Of a DNA stretch of 64,000 nucleotides, positions 1 through 11,740 are shown one piece after another. Origin of the DNA: Nageia nagi (lineage: Eukaryota > Pinophyta). The stretch is taken from contig JBITNC010000001.1 of the NCBI GenBank assembly GCA_050084985.1, positions 64,170,001-64,234,000 on the forward strand, in the 5' to 3' direction. The stretch's first letter is position 1. Each line of letters begins with the position of its first letter. A program made the position numbers and the translations under genes. The notes under the pieces were generated by a model that was not told where the DNA came from, made no database searches, and saw only the letters and a program-made list of their open reading frames with translations.

Positions 1-2080
1 TAATATCAAGATATTCTTTAATTATCATCTTTCTACTTGATCTTGACTTATTTTGGTCACATGGCAATTCTTCCTTTTATTATGTAGGTACCTATCTTCC
101 TAAATCACATTTTCTTATTGAAATAGAGCAAACACAAGTAAACATGCATTCACCCTTATTCGATTAAGACATTTGCTAAATATCTCGATCAATGTTCCAT
201 TTGCAAAATAGATTCAAAATGGTTAATGGGTCCCATCAAGCATGCCAAAAATTATTGATTGGCAAAGTAGAACCTTGCGAGCTAAGTATTGGATACAGAT
301 AAATCTCCAACCTTCAGGATTTTAAATAGATCGGTTCCTATTTCCAACTAGGCACGGAATGCTCTCCATTTTGGCATAATGAAATGTTTTATGTAAAGGT
401 TAAAAGTTTTAAGAAATAGAAGGAAATGTAATAAACTAGAAAAGTAGAAAATATACGATGTAAAGTGCATGGAAAGAAAATGCAAATGACCTTGATGCTT
501 GCATGCCCAAATTTTCAATAATGGGCTCACTATAGCCACTAAGCTATTGGGAGTAGGTCAAAATATGTTATAAAATCTAAGTGAACCTAATAGCTATAGT
601 TTCACATGAATCACATTTCTAATAATCGAAATGTACAATTTAAATGCCACAACACAAGGAAGGATGAGGAACTGTCACATAATTGGTCAATCGTGAATGA
701 AATCCATATGAAAAAGAGCAAGTGGTCAATCAACCAGTTTATTGAACATCTTTTACTAGCCTTTTTCTTAAGGTCAATCCTATCATGTACCATAAATTAT
801 TATTTAATATCTATACACACAACAATGATAACAACTAACTGAATAACAACCTTGTCTATGTAGGCAAACATCATAGTAACTATTACAAAATTATACATAG
901 GGATTGCAAATTTTTGGTACTCGAGAAAAGACCCATCTAAATATCATGCTCCAACTATTTATAGAGAAATTACAATGGCTAAGAAATATGTTCCCGCCTT
1001 TTCTTAGCTAGTACTAGACTACTTTACTACTAATTAGCTTAATCTATCAGTTGTGATGCATTATCCTTGTTGACTATGAGCTCCTTTAGTTTGATAGTTT
1101 TTAGGTGGTCTCTAGGTGTTCCAATGCATTTTTTTGATGGAATCCTATAGGAAATTTTAATGTCTTCATCATCCTCTAGTCAAGCATACCTTTTCAGAGT
1201 ACTTATGTAGCCTTTATAGCTTTAACTAGATGTTCTTTGTAGATTTAATAATTTTAGGGATTTAGTCTCTTAATTCATACCGATTGAGAAGGGTACTTTT
1301 CTAGATGATATGAATAAGTAGAGGTTGGTTGCAATGAATACCTAGGTGCCATGTAGGGATTTTGATGTGGATAACAAGATGATATTGCCTTAGGTCTCCA
1401 ATGGATATGCCTAGGCTATCAAATTCTATTCTAAAGGTACTACACGTACCAAGTTTTTGAGGAATATGTATTTCCATATCTAGGTGTTATGTTGAGCCAT
1501 CTTCAGGTGCTACTTATCATCAATGGTCAATCGTATTTAAAGCATTTAGTTCTAGGAGTGGCTAGAATCTAGGCCTTTTACATTCTAGGATGATGTCGAT
1601 GGCTAAGGATTCCTTGACTCTACGATCCACCAGCACTTAAGTTCTTTTATGGTTTGCAAGTTCAGGATTCATTATAGTTGGGAGCCTTTTAGTTCAAGAG
1701 TGACATCATCTACAAGATTTTCTTAGGCTTTGTTGTCCATCTGCCATTAGCCAGCTTTTGATTAGGACTATAGACCCAAGGGCATTTAGGATTAGGAGTT
1801 CTAAAAATCTCACGATATGGCTTTAAACACAACAGTTAGTACCCAAAAGGAACTTTTATTATGTTATTGATTCTTTTTACAAAATTGAAGGAAAGGAAAA
1901 CTAGGAATAAGTATTATACAAAATGATGTGAGCATCAGAAATAAAACACTAGGCAATAGTAGATTTCATTGCATATTTTCATCATAATTATGAAATTATC
2001 ATCCATAAAGAGTTCCCTAATGATTATGAGCAATTTTATCCACCTCAGTAGCATGGGCACTGTGCAAAGGAGCATCCATA
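1..2080. other. Degenerate AT-rich sequence, no gene recognised
   Basis: No open frame here resembles a known protein. The stretch from about 1060 to 1800 is slightly richer in G and reads like heavily mutated repeat, but no LTR ends, domain motifs or RNA genes were found. It lies upstream of and on the same side as the gypsy pol remnant, so part of it may be the eroded protease/reverse transcriptase region of that element. That is inference only. Confidence 0.4.
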
Positions 2081-2084
2081 CCAT

Positions 2085-2640
2085 TATAGAGATAAAGAGG
2101 AGATACCAAAAGAGTTTGTGTGTGTTATAGAGGATGAACCTTAGACTTGAACATTGTACTTTGATGGTTCTAAAAGCACATATGGAGTAGAGGAAAGTAT
2201 CATACTAGTTTCACCTTCAAATGATGTTATTCCCATGGCATACAAGATTGGATTTGAATGCACTAACAATATGGAAGAATGTGAAGCACTAATTTTGGAT
2301 TTGAAAGTAGCTATTCTCCTCATAATTAAGAATTTGCAAATATATGGTGATTCATAGCTTGTTATCAACCAACTTAACAATATCTAATATAATTCCAAGG
2401 ATGAGAAACTTCACCCATACAAATTAGTTGTTGTATACCTCCTTCATCAATTTGATAGTTACAATATTGGCAATATTCCAAGGAAAAATAATATATATGT
2501 AGATGCAATGTCAAGTGTTGCCTCTTTGGCTCTTATTGAGATAGAAGATGAAGAAAAAATTCTCAAGATCAAAAAACTGGGTAGGCCATCTTATATTGAT
2601 ATGATAGTGATCAAGAGTCATATTGTGTTATTTAAGCAAA
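2085..2640 (+). pseudogene. Ty3/gypsy RNase H domain remnant
   Basis: The frame from 2154 to 2357 begins with YFDGSKSTYG and continues through FECTNNMEECEALIL and LQIYGDS. This is the order of conserved blocks in the RNase H domain of plant Ty3/gypsy polyproteins: the DGS catalytic strand, the acidic EEALIL-type helix and the GDS strand. After an in-frame stop the same frame continues with LVINQL and then an ADA-like 'YVDAMSSVASL' block, as in complete domains. The enzyme would degrade the RNA strand during reverse transcription. Stops interrupt the frame, so this is a dead copy. It reads toward the integrase remnant downstream, in the normal gypsy order RT-RNase H-integrase. Confidence 0.75.
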
Positions 2641-2779
2641 GACTACTCCATCATGGTATGTTGATATTTATCAATACTTAAGAGAATCAAGAGATCAAAT
2701 AATCCCTTAATATTTTGATAGAAATGAAAAAATAAGGCTAAAAAGGACAACTCTTAAGTATGTCATTATTGGTGAAGTT

Positions 2780-3847
2780 TTGTATAGAAGATCCTTTTAT
2801 GGAGCTCTTCTAAGATGCCTTACACATCATGAAACAACAACCCTTGAACAAGCACATGATGGTTTATATGGAGGATATTTCTTTGCCAAGGCATTGTACA
2901 TAAAGCTTTTGTGTATTATTTGTCATCAATGGAAGAGGACTATAAAAACCATGTCAGAAGTTATCTTCACGCCAAAATTAGTCCAATTTATAGAAGTTAC
3001 CAATGCAAGATCTTAATACATTTATTTTACCATGGCCATTTGCAATTTGGGGCATTGATTTAATCTATTTGATCAATACTCATTCAAGAGAACATAAATT
3101 CATCATCATAACTATTGAATATATTACAAAGTGGGTAGAGGTTGTACCATTGAAATCAATAACATAAGAAGATTATCAAATTTCTCATTGAAAGCATCAG
3201 CACAAGATTTTGTGTCCCACAACAGTTGATCATGGATAATGGGCCAAATTTCAAAGGTAAGGATATGGAATCTTTTTGTAAGAAGTTTCATATTACTCAA
3301 ATATTTAATTCTATTTATTATGCTCAAGAGAATGGTAAAGATGGAGCATTTAGTAAAATAATCAAGAGCATTCTAAGCAAAACGTTGAATAGATACAAAA
3401 GAGATTGGCACGAACAATTTTTCTATGCACTTTGAGAATACAAGACCATCATTAGGATTGCTATTGGGGAAACTTCATTCTCATTACCTTATGATGATGA
3501 GGCTATTGTACCACTTGAGTTAGAGATTCTCTCTTTGATAATATCACTACATGGAGGATATTCCAGATGAGAAAGCAAGGAAAGCAAGCTTGTAGCAGTT
3601 AAAGGCACTTGATGAAAAAATGATTCATGTGATTGAGCATCAAAAGGCATATCATGTAAGGTTAAAATGAGCATTTAAGAAGAAAATCAAACCAAAAACC
3701 TTTCAAGTAGGATACATGGTGTTAAAAGAGAACATCAATAAGACAATTGCAAATGATGAGGTAAAAGGAAAGTTTGAAACAAATTGGCTAGGGTCACATG
3801 TTGTAGTTAAATATACAAGATGATGAGCCTATAGATTATCTTCAATG
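2780..3847 (+). pseudogene. Ty3/gypsy integrase remnant (left arm of palindrome)
   Basis: Several frames together read as a gypsy integrase. At 2780-2960 there is a zinc-finger-like block (LRCLTHHE, EQAHDGLYGGYF). At about 3028-3170 a core block reads WPFAIWGIDLIYLI and then ITKWVEVVPLKSIT, which contains the first catalytic Asp. At 3226-3435 a third block starts MIMDNGPNFKGK, containing the second Asp, and runs on to the helix after the catalytic Glu region. The C-terminal part (3480-3846) is frameshifted. The family integrates element cDNA into chromosomes. Frameshifts and stops make it non-functional. The copy ends abruptly at 3847, where an inverted copy of the same sequence begins. Confidence 0.8.
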
Positions 3848-4700
3848 CATATTTGGTTTCTCTTTGCCATCCATTGAAGATAATCTATAGGCTCATGATC
3901 CTGTAGCTTCAGCTACAACATATGACCCTAGCCAATTTGTTTCAAACTTTCCTTTTACCTCATTATTTGCAGTTGTCTTATTGATGTTCTCTTTTAATAC
4001 CAAGTATCCTACTTGAAAGGTTTTTGATTTGATTTTTTTCTCAAATTCTCTTTTTAACCTTACATGATATGCCTTTTGATGCTTAATCACATAAATCATT
4101 TTTTCATTAAGTGCCTCTAACTGCTACAATCTTGCTTTTCTTACTTTCTCATCTGGAATATCCTCCATGTAGTGAGATTCTCAAAGAGAGAATCTCTAAC
4201 TCAAGTGGTACAATATCCTCATCATCATAAGGTAATGAGAATGGAAGTTTCCCCAATAGCAATCCTAATGATGGTCTTGTATGCCCAAAGTGCATAGGAA
4301 AATTGTTCATGCCAATCTCTTTTGTATCTATTCAATGCTTTGCTTAGAATGCTTTTGATTATTTTATTAAATGCTCCATTATTACCATTCTCTTGAGGAT
4401 AATAAATAGAAGAAAATATTTGAGTAATATGAAATTTCTAACAAAAAGATTCCATATCCTTACCTTTAAAATTTGGCCCATTATCCATGATCAACTATTG
4501 TGGGACACAAAATCTTTTGATGATGTTTTCAATAAGAAACTTGATAATCTTCTTATGTTATTGATTTCATTGGTGCAAGCTCTACCCACTTTTTAGTATA
4601 TTTAATAGTTATGATGATGAATTTATGTTCTCTTGAATAAGGATTGATCAAATAGATTAAATCTATGCCCCAAATTGCAAATGGCCATGATAATTTATGA
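3020..4700. repeat. Large near-palindrome of gypsy integrase sequence
   Basis: Bases 3020-3847 reappear as reverse complement at about 3872-4700. Near the centre, 'gagcctatagattatcttc' on the left matches its complement just right of 3872, and the outer ends match around 3031-3090 and 4640-4690. Over about 265 aligned bases (3222-3485) I counted about 17 differences, so the arms are roughly 93% identical. The spacer of about 24 bases (3848-3871) is the natural continuation of the right-hand, minus-strand copy. The breakpoint is therefore at 3847/3848. A transcript through it could fold into a very long hairpin. Confidence 0.9.
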
Positions 4701-4780
4701 GATACTTGTAAATTATCCTATATTTATATTTTCCTTTTTGCATTTTTCATCACATTAACATCATATCTCTGATTCTATAG
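3848..4780 (-). pseudogene. Second Ty3/gypsy integrase remnant (right arm, minus strand)
   Basis: This is the inverted partner of the integrase at 2780-3847. The clearest frame is 3893-4099 (minus), which reads KAYHVRLKREFEKKIKSKTF, then FQVGYLVLKENINK and KFETNWLGSYVVAEATGS. This is the integrase C-terminal region that ends gypsy polyproteins. Reading on through the arm junction gives a further short block (MDGKEKP) typical of this terminus, so this copy extends farther than the left arm. Toward 4780 the minus strand reads into the WPFAIWGIDLIYL core block and then a degenerate zinc-finger segment. Stops and frameshifts occur throughout. Confidence 0.75.
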
Positions 4781-5434
4781 TGTCCATGCCATGCTTTTTA
4801 AAAAAATCCTATTTGTGAAAATCAACTTCTTGGGGAAAATAGGTAAAAAAGATTATGCTTACAAACATAAAAGCATAATGTCTACGGACCATGGACATAA
4901 AATTCTAGGTTGTCAATGGCCATCGATACGGCTAGTGAGAGTCACTCACTTAAATGAAAATCGGTGATACAATCATTAATGAGGATGTTTTCATTGAATC
5001 ATACTCAATGGATGATGCATCTCACTATGTATCTAAACATAAAGATTTCACACCATCTTTGGAGGTTGTATGTTATTGGTTTTTCCTTAGATTAAAATCA
5101 ATGGATGATATTGGCCACTGCTTTTTTAGACTCCAATATTCAAACATTGGTCAACATCTTCATAATTATTAATAACTTGTTACCCATGTAGCCCATAGAT
5201 GAAGATTAGTAGAAACATCCAACAGACTCAAACTGTATACATTGTCAAAAGCACTGTAGACAAAGCATTAACACCCTTTAGAGAAATCCCAAAAATAATA
5301 TAATTCTTTTGCATCCATTGCAAGGAATATAGAGCACCGATGATCACTAGAATCCCTAGTATTAGATACAAATGAGCCATCATATTCATTTTTGCTCATC
5401 TCATGAGGCAAGGATGTTGTTTTCTCAAATTATT
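4781..5434. other. No recognised gene
   Basis: AT-rich sequence with a 72-codon plus-strand ORF at 4954-5172. Its product has no recognisable motif, and its composition does not differ from the many chance ORFs in this window. No RNA gene or LTR boundary was recognised. Confidence 0.4.
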
Positions 5435-5660
5435 TTATCTTGATTACCCCACCCATGGAGCTTTCCTAGGGTAATCAAGGCAAAAAGGGGAAATGAAGGA
5501 GATTCAGTAAAGGTTCATGCTACTACAACAAGAGTTCAAAGTTTTCAAAATATTTCTTTCTCTCCTTTTCTTCTTTGGACATGTAATTCCATTTCTTTCC
5601 ATTACACCTCCAAAGAGGAGGAAAACGTAGACACCTAAATATGATTTTTATCAAAATAGA
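5435..5660 (+). repeat. 3' internal end and LTR start related to the 58.7 kb LTR element
   Basis: The segment matches about 60030-60250. Shared landmarks in order are 'attacccca', 'aaaaagggg', a C/T-rich stretch, a polypurine tract (5612-5625, core aaagaggagg) and then an LTR-like start at 5626 (cgtagacacc) against tgtagatgc at 60200. In the other copy this is exactly the junction of internal region and 3' LTR. This is therefore probably a decayed relative of the small non-autonomous LTR element. The LTR becomes unrecognisable beyond about 5660. Confidence 0.6.
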
Positions 5661-8490
5661 AATCATATTTTAGGTATCAAAGATGTAAAAATGTTGAAAA
5701 TGTCAAAAAGAATGTCATAAATCAATGTAATTAGTGAAAGTGCCAAGAGAAGCACCACAAGCTATGCAATACATGTTAATATCAAGACAAGAAAATATCC
5801 AAGATGTTTTTATAAAAGAAGATCCAAAGAAAATAATTCCCTATTGGATAATCAAATATTAGATAGGTCAACTCATGAGCATAATATAATCCAAACAACA
5901 ATGACATTTTGTAACACCACCTATCTGATAATTTGTTATCCAATCTTCATCATGTTTTACATTGTTTAGTTTCATCACTATTGTTAATTAATTTCATCAT
6001 GCTGACATCACGCGAAGGTAGAATACATAGCATGCACTCCATGAATTTAGAGTCACATGACTTTAGATCTGAGTAACAAACCTATTCAGGGCATAATATC
6101 TTAGATCTTATGAAAATAAGAGTTTGATCGCATCAACAAATATTTACATCTATATTTTTGTGAGTATTTATGGAAGTAATAGTGTTTTATTTATCACAAT
6201 TCATTATTTCTTTTCTACAGTTATATTACCTTATAATCATTGATTAAAATAACAAAAAAATAAAGAACCATTTTAATACATTCAATACCACAATTGAGAG
6301 TAAGTGTATTTTAATCTAGCAATAATCAATATATTTTCAAACAAGTATAAAACATTGCTAAGTTTCTAAGTTCCAAAATTATTCCATGTTTTACATAGGT
6401 TGTTGATTAAGACAATCAATAAATTATTTCTACTTTATGGTATTTGTAAAAGATTTATTTATATCATAGAAAACTTGGGGTAAAACTATCTGTCCACATA
6501 GAGGTTCATAAAAATAGGCAAACTCTATTATACTCAAAGAGGCCTTTGCTATCAACAAAATATCCTATGGAGAATGATGATGATTTAATCTTATCCTACT
6601 TAGTAGAATTAACTTGAATATTTTCAAAGTCCACAAAAATTTAAATGTCAAATAAGCATATAAAAGCATTGTAGGAGATATAAATAAAAAAATTAATCCA
6701 TCAAGATGCCAGGTAAAAACCACCAAAAATGAATCATGCAATTTGAAAATAGAGTTTGATTCATGGGAGTATTTAGTTGGAGAGGAATAGAAACCATCAA
6801 AGTAACCAATATTTTTTAAAAGAGAGTTATGCTCATTTCAACAACTTATTTTTCCTCAATTTGCTTTGGATCATCATCATCTTCTTTTCCACATATATTT
6901 ATTCATTGCTTTCCTCTTATTCCAATAATTGATCTTCTATTCTCTCTTATTGTTGCATGACAATATATAAAAAGTAGACTACAAGACTAGAGAAAAATAA
7001 CACTGTGGAAATATAAAGAAATATGAGATTGAATATCAACTATGATAGTGATGGAACAAATACATAGCAACCAAGAAAAATACATTAAGAAAGAAACCTA
7101 TGAACCAATTAAAAATAAATTTTGCAATTTTGTATTTATTCTTAATTATAACAAAATTAAAAAATCATCTTCAAAAGTGTAAAAAAATGAAGAAATTTAA
7201 TTTCTAAATCAATTTTTGGGCCTCATAGAAGGGGAAACTTGGGAAATTTCTAAAAACTTTCTTATATTATTTTTTCTAAATCTATTTATAATGTTTTTTT
7301 TGTCTCTTCAAGAATAAGGTACAAATAATGGCACTAAAAATATTAGACTGAAAAGTTATCATTCGACTTCTTTCCATAAAGGATGATTTGCAAATCAAAA
7401 GAAAAATGTGAAAAATAGGTATATCAATAATTTCTTGCAAAAATAATTTAAAATTTACTTTTATATTATTTAATATTAAAAATAAGAAATATTAATCTAT
7501 TATTGCTACTCTTTTAGTTCATCATAGATTTACCCATCTTTAGTCTTAGGGGAATTAGAAGACTCATCATAGAAACCCTATGATGATATCATTCTCCTAG
7601 TTATATAATTGATTATTCCATATTTGAAAGAGTTGGTTAACATTTTATAATCATACATGATCATTGTTACATATTCTTGAAGTGTAGTCAATAAGAGTTT
7701 GATTTTTAGGGTAATTAAAAAATTCTCCATGTACTCACCATGTTGACATCATTGGGGCATCATAAATCCCTTAGGTTGATGTATTATCTCTATAGTATAT
7801 CACTTTGATTCTTTCTCATTTTTATAATTGATTTCTATCTCTATGGTTCAATTTTATAGCTAATCTTCATTCATATCTGTGATGTACACTTATTTTTATA
7901 TTCATATTTATCGTTATGGTTCATACTTCATGTTCATTTTCATATTTTTGCTTAATATTTATCATTATAGTTCATATTTCATATCTATTATTGTGTTTTA
8001 TTCATGCTTATGTTTATTTGTGATGTTCCATTAACAAGGGGTGCATGATAACTATCAAGAATTGTATTGAGCCAATAACATTCAAGGAAAACACCAACCC
8101 TCTAGAACATTTGAAACCTTTCAAGATATTTTTATTTGTAAGTTAATTTTTTATATGATTTACTTATTCTATATAAGTTTCACAAGAAATCCAAATCAAA
8201 AAGGAGAAAAAAGGAGAAAATACAACACATCAAACTCATATCATTCATTGGGATTATCCCTATATTAGGGAAGTTCATCCAAATCGATAGTATTATTTTT
8301 TCTCTTAGTTTGAAAATATAATCTTAGATTCATCCATTGCATACCTAAAGGGACAAATTGCATATATTTAAAAAGAGAAAAAAAATGAGAAAGACAAACT
8401 TTAATATATTTTTAAGAAAAATTATGATTTGGAATCTACTCTAAATCATTAAATAATTAATAATGACGTATTGATATAAAATTCTACCTA
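5661..8490. other. AT-rich intergenic sequence, nothing recognised
   Basis: No open frame of note, no RNA gene, no LTR pair and no protein motif were seen. The stretch near 7860-8030 is compositionally simple, with repeated 'ttcatatt/tatggttcat' patterns, which looks like slippage-prone low-complexity DNA. Confidence 0.4.
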
Positions 8491-9900
8491 AATGTAATTT
8501 TAAGTTTCGATAGGTTTCTACCATTATAATTATTCCTTTTGCTTGATCATTTTGGTTCTATTTTTACCAATGGGATAATGAATTCCCAAATCTTTATTAT
8601 GAGGATGAATTGTATTTGTTGTTTTAGATTTATCTTCATTTTTATTGTCATCATCAAACTTGATATATTTTTTATCAATTAAATCTTGAATGATATTCTT
8701 TAAAACTTTGCAATTTTTAGTTAAGTGTCATGTATTTCTATGATAATTGTTAAAAAAATCCAAATCTACACCCTTCTATAACTACTTTTAGAAAATAATA
8801 TTTCTTAATTAGTGGTAGTTATATGAAATCTTTTTGAACTAACATATAAAGAATTGTGTCAATATTTCCCAAAAGTTTTGTGTATTTTCTTGTAGGTTTT
8901 TTTTCTATCTCATTACTACTACTTTTCTCCACCTTTTCTACCATTAGTTTATCTTTCTAATTCTTTTTAACATATTTCTTAATATACCTTAGTTTTACCT
9001 CAATTGGAATCTTTATTATAGTTGGATAAGTAATGATTCTTTTTAGATCAACTTCTCAATCATTTTTTGCAAAGGTTGATTTTCATAAGTTATAGCTTCT
9101 AGCTTAAACTAAGTTAACAAAGAACTCATAAAAAACATCTTTTAACTCATATTAACAATTTTGTTTTCTATCCTTTTTCATCTTTTCACAAAATCACTAG
9201 AACTTTGTTTCTCTTTTTGCTTATATTTGCATAAATATTTAAATATTACTTGAATTTTAATATTATGCTTGAAATATTCTATAAACCTACAAATATATAT
9301 TTATAATTAACAATACTTCTTTCAAGAAGAGAATAATACCATTTCAATTCTTATTTTTTCAAACTATGATAAAATATTTAGCAAGCATATCTTCACCATT
9401 TATGCACTAAATACTATGGTCTTGATATTTTCTTATATGTACATTGGGATCTTAAGAACCATCAAATTCTTTGAACTTAGTATTCATTTTTCCTATCCAT
9501 ACTTTAGTATTAATTATTTCACATAAACATTTCTTTAAACTTGATAAATCATTATAACTTTAAGGAGGAAATATATTTTTAGTTTAATAAATTTCTTCCT
9601 TAATTTAAGTGAATTCCTAAGATTGATCTTGATACTATTGTATAATCAATTAATCTAGCTTTAGAGGTGGTTTTATAGATTCTTGCTCTTATAATTTTTG
9701 GTATGATTGTGTTTTTTGCTTTACCACTTATTGTGATTTTGAATTTTTAACTTTTAACTAATAAAATGGATCAAATTTGTTGATTCATTAGTCTTCCATT
9801 TCATTTAAACTTTTATATATGTGATCTAATTATTATTCATCAATTGCTGTCATGACCCACCTCAAGATGCTATTTGACCTCGAGTACCATCAAGGATTTG
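8490..9900 (-). pseudogene. Possible Ty3/gypsy gag-region remnant, minus strand
   Basis: Read on the minus strand, short frames resemble gypsy gag and the linker that follows it. Around 8560-8760 the translation includes KNCKVLKNIIQDLIDKKYI, which looks like the Cys/His and LK..IQDLI segment after the gag zinc region of some gypsy polyproteins. Around 9200-9480 there are short hydrophobic helical blocks in the place of the gag core. Stops are frequent and no single frame is long. The direction would be 9900 toward 8490. An alternative is chance similarity in AT-rich sequence, so confidence is low. Confidence 0.3.
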
Positions 9901-11250
9901 GATGGATCATACTTGAATAATGCTATGGTGATGATGAATTAGATAATGGAATATGTATAATTTGTGACAATTTGATGCTGGCTTCAAGATGTTTTGACAT
10001 AGGTCACAGGTTACCTCAAGATGGAAAAGCGAATTAAATATTCTAAGGACCAAAGGTGAAGTGGTGACAAAAATGGAAGAGTAAAAGGAGGAAATGATTG
10101 GCATTGAATCGTTGACACACCCTATGACCATTGTAAATAATATATTTTCATATAGAATAATTTCTATAATTATCAATTTCTTGATGGAAATGTATTTGCA
10201 AATGTGTGTGGATTAATCTTATCCTACAAGATGAGGCGACCGTCATAGGTAAAGTTATATTTCCCTTGTTGAGTTTTGACTTTTGAATTTGAAAATAGAA
10301 AACAAAAATATACCTTATTTAAATTTAAAAAATTACATAAGGTTATAAAAATAAATTTAAATGGGGTAAAAGTTAAAAATGATTGCTCATACTATTACCA
10401 TATGGGGCTAATAGTAAAAACACTATTACAAAAAGACTAAGGTCACCTTGTGGTGTTACAATATATTTAATATTTAAAAAAATAATGAAGTAATGACCCT
10501 ACTTAGTTTTGTTTCCTTGTGTTAGGTATGAACAATAGTTGGCACTAATTTGTTAGTTAATAAAAAAAGGTTCTAAAGTATTTAATACCATTTCAATCAT
10601 CAACAACTTTAAGCAAACCTACCTCAAAAATTATTAAAGGTATGAGGAGATATTCATTTGGACACACTTGAACCTCCTTGGTTATAAATAAAGGGGTAAA
10701 AAAATTAGGCAAAACTACCTACCTATCTATCTCTTATTATTTCATTTTTGTTATTCTCAAGCTTGGATGTAGAGTTACATGAAGAAAAGAAGTCCCTCTT
10801 CCCTCTCCAAGTTAAGGTGGATTCTTTTATATTTTCTAAAATGCCTAGTTAAAATAGTCCTCTTTTGGTGTTATTTAAAATATGTATGGTAAAATTGTTT
10901 GATAAAAGTCTATGAAAATAATTGATGATAATGGGCTTGCTCCATTTGAAAAGACATGCTACCTAGTCTATTTACTATACTCATGTGATATTTGGTATTT
11001 CTTGCCTTTTGAAGGGCATAGTTTTATATTGATTATTTGAAATTTGTAGAGAAACATTTGAGTACAAAATATATTGTATTATTACTCTTTTATTTAGTTA
11101 ATTTGATAATTCCCTTATCATGTATGCTCATGAATTTATTTACAAATAGTTTGAGTCTCTCCTTAGCTTTCATGCTTCTTGGTAAATTTCCATGTTCATG
11201 TGAGAGTTCTCATAATGGCTTGCATTGAAAATATGTTGGCAAAGTTTTTT
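9901..11250. other. No recognised gene
   Basis: AT-rich stretch with two chance-looking ORFs (9907-10176 minus, 11037-11228 plus). A small GC-richer segment at 9850-10150 stands out slightly from its surroundings, but no motif was recognised in either strand. No RNA gene or LTR pair was found. Confidence 0.35.
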
Positions 11251-11443
11251 TATTCAATCAATTTAATTGCTTTAGATCCAACATATTTTCCATTTTTTTA
11301 TTAACACGCTTGTATTCTTCTACAATTCGCACAATACCATGGAGGTACTTTTGGCCTTAATGTCTAACAAAAAGCCTTTTCCTACTACTCTTTGATAATC
11401 CTCCATACTTCATGCTTATGAATGAAAAATGTTGGTAAAGAAT

Positions 11444-11737
11444 TTAGAGTTTAATATTATACTTATGCACTCTTTTGAAACCCCCACTCCTGGCATATCT
11501 TGCCATCTTTAAAGTCCATAGATAAGGTTCACAACATGCAATTATCAAATGATTTCCAAACCTTGTGTGTCTATTACCATCTTTCGATACCACATTACCA
11601 AAATCAATGTGACTATTCTCTGAGGGATAACCATACCTCCTTCTCAAGCTATGACAATGATACACAATGGAAGAAACACTTTCATAAGTTTTAGGATTTT
11701 GGATCCATGCGTATGGTATGCTATCGACCTTTAACAT
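11444..11737 (-). pseudogene. Unidentified gene fragment candidate, 97 codons, minus strand
   Basis: A 97-codon open frame on the minus strand has an amino-acid composition unlike the chance ORFs nearby. It contains several Trp, Gly, His and Arg residues in blocks such as PYAWIQNPKTYESV, SLRRRYGYPSENSHIDFG, CEPYLWTLKMARYARSGGF and FKRVHKYN. I do not recognise the family. It could be one exon of a real gene or a captured fragment of one. No splice signals, neighbouring exons or promoter were identified. Upstream on the same strand (11250-11440) the reading is broken, with only a short basic segment (EEYKRVNKKMENM). The assignment as coding rests only on composition and open length. Confidence 0.3.
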
Positions 11738-11740
11738 TCA

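Noticed and set aside
4393-4596. Plus-strand ORF of 67 codons, and its counterpart at 3124-3327 (minus)
   Set aside because: Both are antisense shadows of the integrase sequence in the palindrome arms.
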